Source of the DNA: Cyanobacteria bacterium UBA6446
GTDB lineage: Bacteria; Cyanobacteriota; Vampirovibrionia; Gastranaerophilales; Gastranaerophilaceae
Direction: 5' to 3'
Assembly: GCA_002438405.1 (NCBI GenBank)
Contig: DJOE01000002.1
Span: forward strand, 1 to 64,000
Length of the DNA stretch: 64,000 bases
The translations under genes and the position numbers were made by a program. Under the pieces are notes generated by a model that saw nothing but the letters and a program-made list of their open reading frames with translations, was not told where the DNA came from and ran no database searches. Of the stretch, positions 61,181 to 64,000 are shown one piece after another. The stretch's first letter is position 1, and the number at the start of each line of letters is the position of its first letter.

Positions 61181-62197
61181 ATGGTTGCAATCGAAGAAAA
61201 AACTTATCCTCAATTGGAAAAAGCTATTAACCCAACTCATGACATCAAGTTATTTGCAGGTAGATCTAACCCAAAATTAGCTCAAGAAATTGCAGATCAA
61301 CTTGGTACGTCTGTAGGACCAATGATTGTGAAAAATTTCTCTGACGGAGAAATTTATGTTCAAGTCAAGGAAAGTGTTAGAGGAGATGATGTTTTCATCA
61401 TTCAACCGGTTTGCGATCCTGTAAATGAAAACTTAATGGAATTATTAATCATAATTGATGCTTTCAAAAGAGCCAGTGCAAAAACAATTACTGCAGTAAT
61501 TCCATATTACGGTTATGCAAGACAAGATAGAAAAACTTCCGGTCGTGAAGCTATTACCGCAAAATTAGTTGCGGATTTATTAACAACAGCAGGAGCAAAT
61601 AGAGTTCTTGCAATGGATTTACACACCGGACAAATCCAAGGTTTCTTCAATATCTTAGTTGACCATATTTTTGCAACAAATGTTTTAGTTAAATATATTA
61701 AAGACTTAGGAATTCCAACTGAAAATATGGTTGCAGTTTCACCTGACATGGGCGGAGCTAACAGAACCAGACATTTCGCTAAAAAGTTAGATATTCCTAT
61801 TGCAATTATTGATAAAAGACGTGACAAACACAATGAAGCAATTGCAACAAATGTTATCGGAGATGTTAAAGACAAAGTGTGCTTAATGTTTGATGATATC
61901 ATTGATACTGCAGGTACAATTTGCGAAGCTTCAAAACTTTTAAAATCAAAAGGTGCAAAAGATGTTTATGTTGGAGCTACACACCCAGTATTTTCTGGTC
62001 CTGCAGTAGAAAGATTGGCATCTGCACCAATCAAAGAATGTATCGTAACAAATACAATTCCTCTTGATATGAGCAAAATGCCATCTAATATTAAGCAAAT
62101 TTCAGTAGCTCCATTACTTGCACAAGCTATTTCAAGAATTCACGATGATGAATCAATCAGTTCTTTATTCGGTTTTGAAAAAGAAATGCAAGTTTAA
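61181..62197 (+). CDS. prs: Ribose-phosphate pyrophosphokinase
   Basis: Makes PRPP from ribose 5-phosphate and ATP. 338 residues, with about 20 extra N-terminal residues (MVAIEEKTYPQLEKAINP) before the family start IKLFAGRSNPKLAQEIA. Motifs: PYYGYARQDRKTSGREAITA (ATP-binding flexible loop), DLHTGQIQGFF, DDIIDTAGTI (PRPP site). AAAGGA lies upstream. Terminator follows. Confidence 0.96.
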   Translation: MVAIEEKTYPQLEKAINPTHDIKLFAGRSNPKLAQEIADQLGTSVGPMIVKNFSDGEIYVQVKESVRGDDVFIIQPVCDPVNENLMELLIIIDAFKRASAKTITAVIPYYGYARQDRKTSGREAITAKLVADLLTTAGANRVLAMDLHTGQIQGFFNILVDHIFATNVLVKYIKDLGIPTENMVAVSPDMGGANRTRHFAKKLDIPIAIIDKRRDKHNEAIATNVIGDVKDKVCLMFDDIIDTAGTICEASKLLKSKGAKDVYVGATHPVFSGPAVERLASAPIKECIVTNTIPLDMSKMPSNIKQISVAPLLAQAISRIHDDESISSLFGFEKEMQV

Positions 62198-62229
62198 CAA
62201 ATTTAAAAAGGAAATATGAAAAAGATATT

Positions 62230-62259
62230 AGGCAAGAATTAAATTATTCTTGCCTTTTT
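62230..62259 (+). terminator. Terminator of prs
   Basis: AGGCAAGAAT/ATTCTTGCCT, 10-bp stem, 6-nt loop, then T4. Confidence 0.88.
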
Positions 62260-62284
62260 CTTTCTATAAATTATATTTTTTCTC

Positions 62285-62314
62285 AAAAAAAAAGCCGTTT
62301 CAAAAAGAACGGCT
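62285..62314 (-). terminator. Minus-strand terminator
   Basis: Minus strand AGCCGTT, loop, AACGGCT, followed by a run of eight T (plus-strand A run at 62285-62292). Ends the transcript of the Pro/Gly-rich gene at 62463, leaving an unexplained 3' region of about 150 nt. Confidence 0.7.
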
Positions 62315-62408
62315 ACCAGACTTGGGGAGGAGGTATGAAAAACTTTCGTTTTCCATATCTATATTATTAGTATCGGTAACCATTTTTATTTCTTTAACAA
62401 ACACTCAA

Positions 62409-62434
62409 AAATCTCCTCCATTTGGAGGAGATTT
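62409..62434. repeat. Perfect palindrome AAATCTCCTCCA/TGGAGGAGATTT
   Basis: 12-bp perfect arms with TT centre. In one frame it reads KSPPFGGDLK, a peptide typical of dispersed palindromic repeats that bacteria sometimes translate. Here it lies between prs and the Pro/Gly-rich gene and is not in a supported ORF. It could also be a 3'-end stability hairpin. Confidence 0.5.
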
Positions 62435-62462
62435 AAAAACTCTTTAACAGTTCAATCTGCAA

Positions 62463-62915
62463 TTACCAAGTCAAATATCTAATCGTTGCAGCAACATTTG
62501 CTGCCGTATTTATTACATTAGCTGCGGTATTTATACCTGCATAATCATCACGAACAACAACCGTTGAAACAGGAGTAACTGCACCTACTTCATCATACAC
62601 ATACGGGGTATAAGAATATGATGAGTAATAAACACTTGGATAAAAAGAAGTGTAATAAGGACGATATATTGGCATTGGTCTAATCATAGGTGGAGGAGGT
62701 AAAGGTCTGCCAGCCATGTGCATTGGAGGACGATCCATACCACCATGTGGAGGCCCCATTGGCGGTCGTGCTCCCATCGGAGGTCTTCCCATTGATACAC
62801 CACCATGCATTGGTGGTCTTCCACCCATTCCGCCAGCCGGAGGTGGTGAAACCGCAAAACACGTACTACCTGCAAATACTAAAATCAATGCTAAAATCCA
62901 CAGCCCCTTTTTCAT
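62463..62915 (-). CDS. Pro/Gly/Met-rich exported protein
   Basis: 150 residues. Signal peptide (MKKGLWILALILVFAGSTCF, cut about AVS), then a low-complexity MGRPPMGARPPMGPPHGG-type region (about 25-85), a Tyr/Pro-rich segment (RPYYTSFYPSVYYSSYSYTP) and an Asn/Ala-rich tail. Looks like a structural or surface protein. AAGGAG precedes the ATG. No family recognised. Confidence 0.7.
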   Translation of the reverse strand: MKKGLWILALILVFAGSTCFAVSPPPAGGMGGRPPMHGGVSMGRPPMGARPPMGPPHGGMDRPPMHMAGRPLPPPPMIRPMPIYRPYYTSFYPSVYYSSYSYTPYVYDEVGAVTPVSTVVVRDDYAGINTAANVINTAANVAATIRYLTW

Positions 62916-62980
62916 GACTTTTCTCCTTTTTTACTTCACATGTTTATAACGATTATAAAAGTAAAAAGTTCAAAATTTTG

Positions 62981-63208
62981 CTATTTTTTATCTTCTAAAT
63001 GAAAATATAATCCATCGGGAGAAAAAATAACATCATATCTACTATTTTCAAAATACTTTTTAATAAATGAAACAAGTTCCTCACTTGCTTTTTCATCAAA
63101 AGAGAATGATTGCATCATGCAACCATCATGAACATGCATTTTTATCCCGAAAATTTTATTTATTTTTTCTTTTAAATCTACTATTTTAAATAAATCAATA
63201 ATTGCCAT
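62981..63208 (-). CDS. Small soluble protein, unknown
   Basis: 75 residues, helix-rich N-terminus, then HVHDGCMMQSFSFDEKASEE and a short beta-like end. AGGAT upstream. Just after tRNA-Leu on the same strand. No recognised family. Confidence 0.55.
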   Translation of the reverse strand: MAIIDLFKIVDLKEKINKIFGIKMHVHDGCMMQSFSFDEKASEELVSFIKKYFENSRYDVIFSPDGLYFHLEDKK

Positions 63209-63229
63209 AACAAAATCCTATATAAAAAA

Positions 63230-63313
63230 TATCGAAGAAGGGATTTGAACCCTCAAGGTGTTTCCACCATACGAACCTGAATCGTACGCGTCTACCAATT
63301 CCGCCACTTCGAC
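63230..63313 (-). tRNA. tRNA-Leu (anticodon CAG)
   Basis: Minus-strand class II tRNA: acceptor GTCGAAG/CTTCGAT (one G-U pair), D arm GGCGGAATTGGTAGACGC, anticodon loop TTCAGGT giving CAG, long variable arm (TGGTGGAAACACCTT), T loop TTCAAAT, discriminator A, no encoded CCA. Reads leucine CUG. Confidence 0.93.
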
Positions 63314-63324
63314 ATTGAGTCTTC

Positions 63325-63405
63325 AGTGGCGGATGTAACGCTTAGCGCTTTTACCCTCTCCTCCAACCTGACATTTAGTCAGCTTGTAGTCGGCAGAGTG
63401 CCACT
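63325..63405. other. Structured or repeat-like segment upstream of tRNA-Leu
   Basis: AGTGGC (63325-63330) can pair with GCCACT (63400-63405). Inside, GTGGCGGATGTAACGC and GCGCTTTTACCCTCTCCT form an imperfect palindrome around TTA, and CTGAC/GTCAG form a small hairpin. It resembles dispersed GC-rich palindromic repeats and is richer in G/C than its surroundings. No gene supported. Confidence 0.3.
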
Positions 63406-63440
63406 TCAAACACAACATAATTTTAATATAAAAAACATAT

Positions 63441-63470
63441 TTGAACAAAATAATATCCTTATGGTAAAAT
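63441..63470 (+). promoter_or_regulatory. Leaderless promoter, GTG start
   Basis: TTGAAC (63441-63446), 18-nt spacer, TAAAAT (63465-63470), 6 nt to the GTG at 63477. Confidence 0.5.
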
Positions 63471-63476
63471 ATTTCC

Positions 63477-63854
63477 GTGAAGAAATTTATTAAAATATTT
63501 CTTATATTTTTGTGTTTAGTGGTTTCATTGGGAGTATTTAATTCCGACAAAATTTTTGAAAACACATCTAGAATAACAACCTCTCAATCTGTTTTACAAA
63601 AAACAACTTCTCAAAATTTATCAAGTTTCAAGCACGAAACAACAATTGTTGCCACAAATTTTCAAAGGAATGAAATTTCCTCAATCTCAAATATCAAAAA
63701 AGACACAAATAACAGTTTTTCAACATTCAAATCAACTGTTCAAAATAAATTATTACAATATTTCCTAGTCACGAAATTTGTCCAAACTAAATGGCAAATT
63801 TCAAAAAAAATATCTCTATGTCTAAAAAATGAAATACTTGCAAGAGCACCATAA
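63477..63854 (+). CDS. Small exported or anchored protein, GTG start
   Basis: 125 residues; N-terminal hydrophobic helix (KFIKIFLIFLCLVVSLGVF) then a Ser/Thr/Asn-rich soluble part with no Cys pair. The start is GTG with no ribosome site, matching a leaderless promoter. Low complexity makes it uncertain, but the signal-like start argues for a real gene. Confidence 0.5.
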   Translation: MKKFIKIFLIFLCLVVSLGVFNSDKIFENTSRITTSQSVLQKTTSQNLSSFKHETTIVATNFQRNEISSISNIKKDTNNSFSTFKSTVQNKLLQYFLVTKFVQTKWQISKKISLCLKNEILARAP

Positions 63855-63905
63855 CAAACCTATTTTTGTCTAAATATTTAACAATACATAATAGGAGGAT
63901 TTGTT

Positions 63906-64000
63906 ATGAGTTTTGAATTACTTAAAGAAGGCGCTCTTATAATGCTTATTGGCATGGGTGTTGTATATTTATTTATTACAGTAATGATATGTTTTATGCA
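63906..64000 (+). CDS. OadG-like membrane protein (partial at window edge)
   Basis: Only the first 31 codons are in the window. MSFELLKEGALIMLIGMGVV is the single-TM start typical of oxaloacetate decarboxylase gamma chains (sodium-pump decarboxylase). AGGAGG precedes the ATG. If right, alpha and beta subunits should follow to the right of the window. Confidence 0.6.
   Translation, partial: MSFELLKEGALIMLIGMGVVYLFITVMICFM

Noticed and set aside
62335..62370. 11-codon ORF preceded by GGGGAGGAGGT
   Set aside because: The SD-like sequence is only one base from the ATG and the peptide (MKNFRFPYLYY) is trivial; likely chance.
62250..62447. 65-codon plus-strand ORF after prs
   Set aside because: Begins inside the prs terminator, no usable start with ribosome site, and its end is repeat-encoded (PPFGGD).
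63323..63565. 80-codon minus-strand ORF upstream of tRNA-Leu
   Set aside because: Overlaps the better-supported plus-strand gene at 63477, has no ribosome site, and runs through a palindromic segment.

Overview
The window is AT-rich, densely coded bacterial chromosome. I infer a diderm bacterium of the Vampirovibrionia/Melainabacteria (Gastranaerophilales-like) group. The grounds are: LPS genes (lpxB, lpxI, kdsA, lptD) in a low-GC genome; an S-layer-homology protein; a Cyanobacteria/Firmicutes-style MurT; and short secreted pilin-like proteins with the FTLAEVLITLGIIG signature. This is an inference from gene content, not a database match. No phage, transposase, CRISPR array or rRNA operon was seen; two tRNA genes were found.

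Layout. 0.3-11 kb (minus): bioD-like, Xer recombinase, dGTPase, a large membrane protein, then an envelope operon read as small TM protein, M23 peptidase, lptD, class II aldolase, lpxI, lpxB. 11.2-12.7 kb (plus): anti-sigma, ECF sigma and Spy/CpxP-like protein. 13.2-18.1 kb (minus): dgkA, ybeY, pgpH and YtxH/DUF948 proteins. 18.2-20.6 kb (plus): murT, pdxJ, Cys-cluster protein. 20.6-22.3 kb: ncRNA candidate and pilin/XRE pair 1. 22.5-33 kb: SLH protein, then a long minus block (ArsB/NhaD transporter, rseP, pheS, MBL hydrolase, kdsA, SPOR, DUF366, queC, HEAT). 33-43.6 kb: two paralogous membrane proteins, mnmE, EF-hand protein, tsaC, a degenerate glycosyltransferase and exported proteins of unknown function. 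43.7-53.9 kb: pilin/XRE pair 2, radA, pncC, two structured-RNA candidates, tRNA-Gly, ppiC-M24 peptidase-SpoU operon, rmuC. 54-64 kb: gltD, DUF805-like and exported proteins, membrane pyrophosphatase, pilin/XRE pair 3, prs, tRNA-Leu and the start of an OadG-like gene.

Most coherent unexplained signal. Three separate loci have the same architecture: a pilin-like secreted protein diverges from a very small XRE regulator, with near-consensus promoters and dyads in the short space between them. In two of the three, palindromic repeats are translated inside the leader ahead of the prepilin signature. I also see repeated use of promoters whose -10 box lies 6-7 nt before the start codon (leaderless mRNAs), three structured RNA candidates, and a shared domain in three exported proteins (an IPxGT strand, a Gly-rich hydrophobic hairpin and a closing strand).

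Limits: everything is read by eye. Family names rest on motifs I recognise; no alignments, structure predictions or searches were run.
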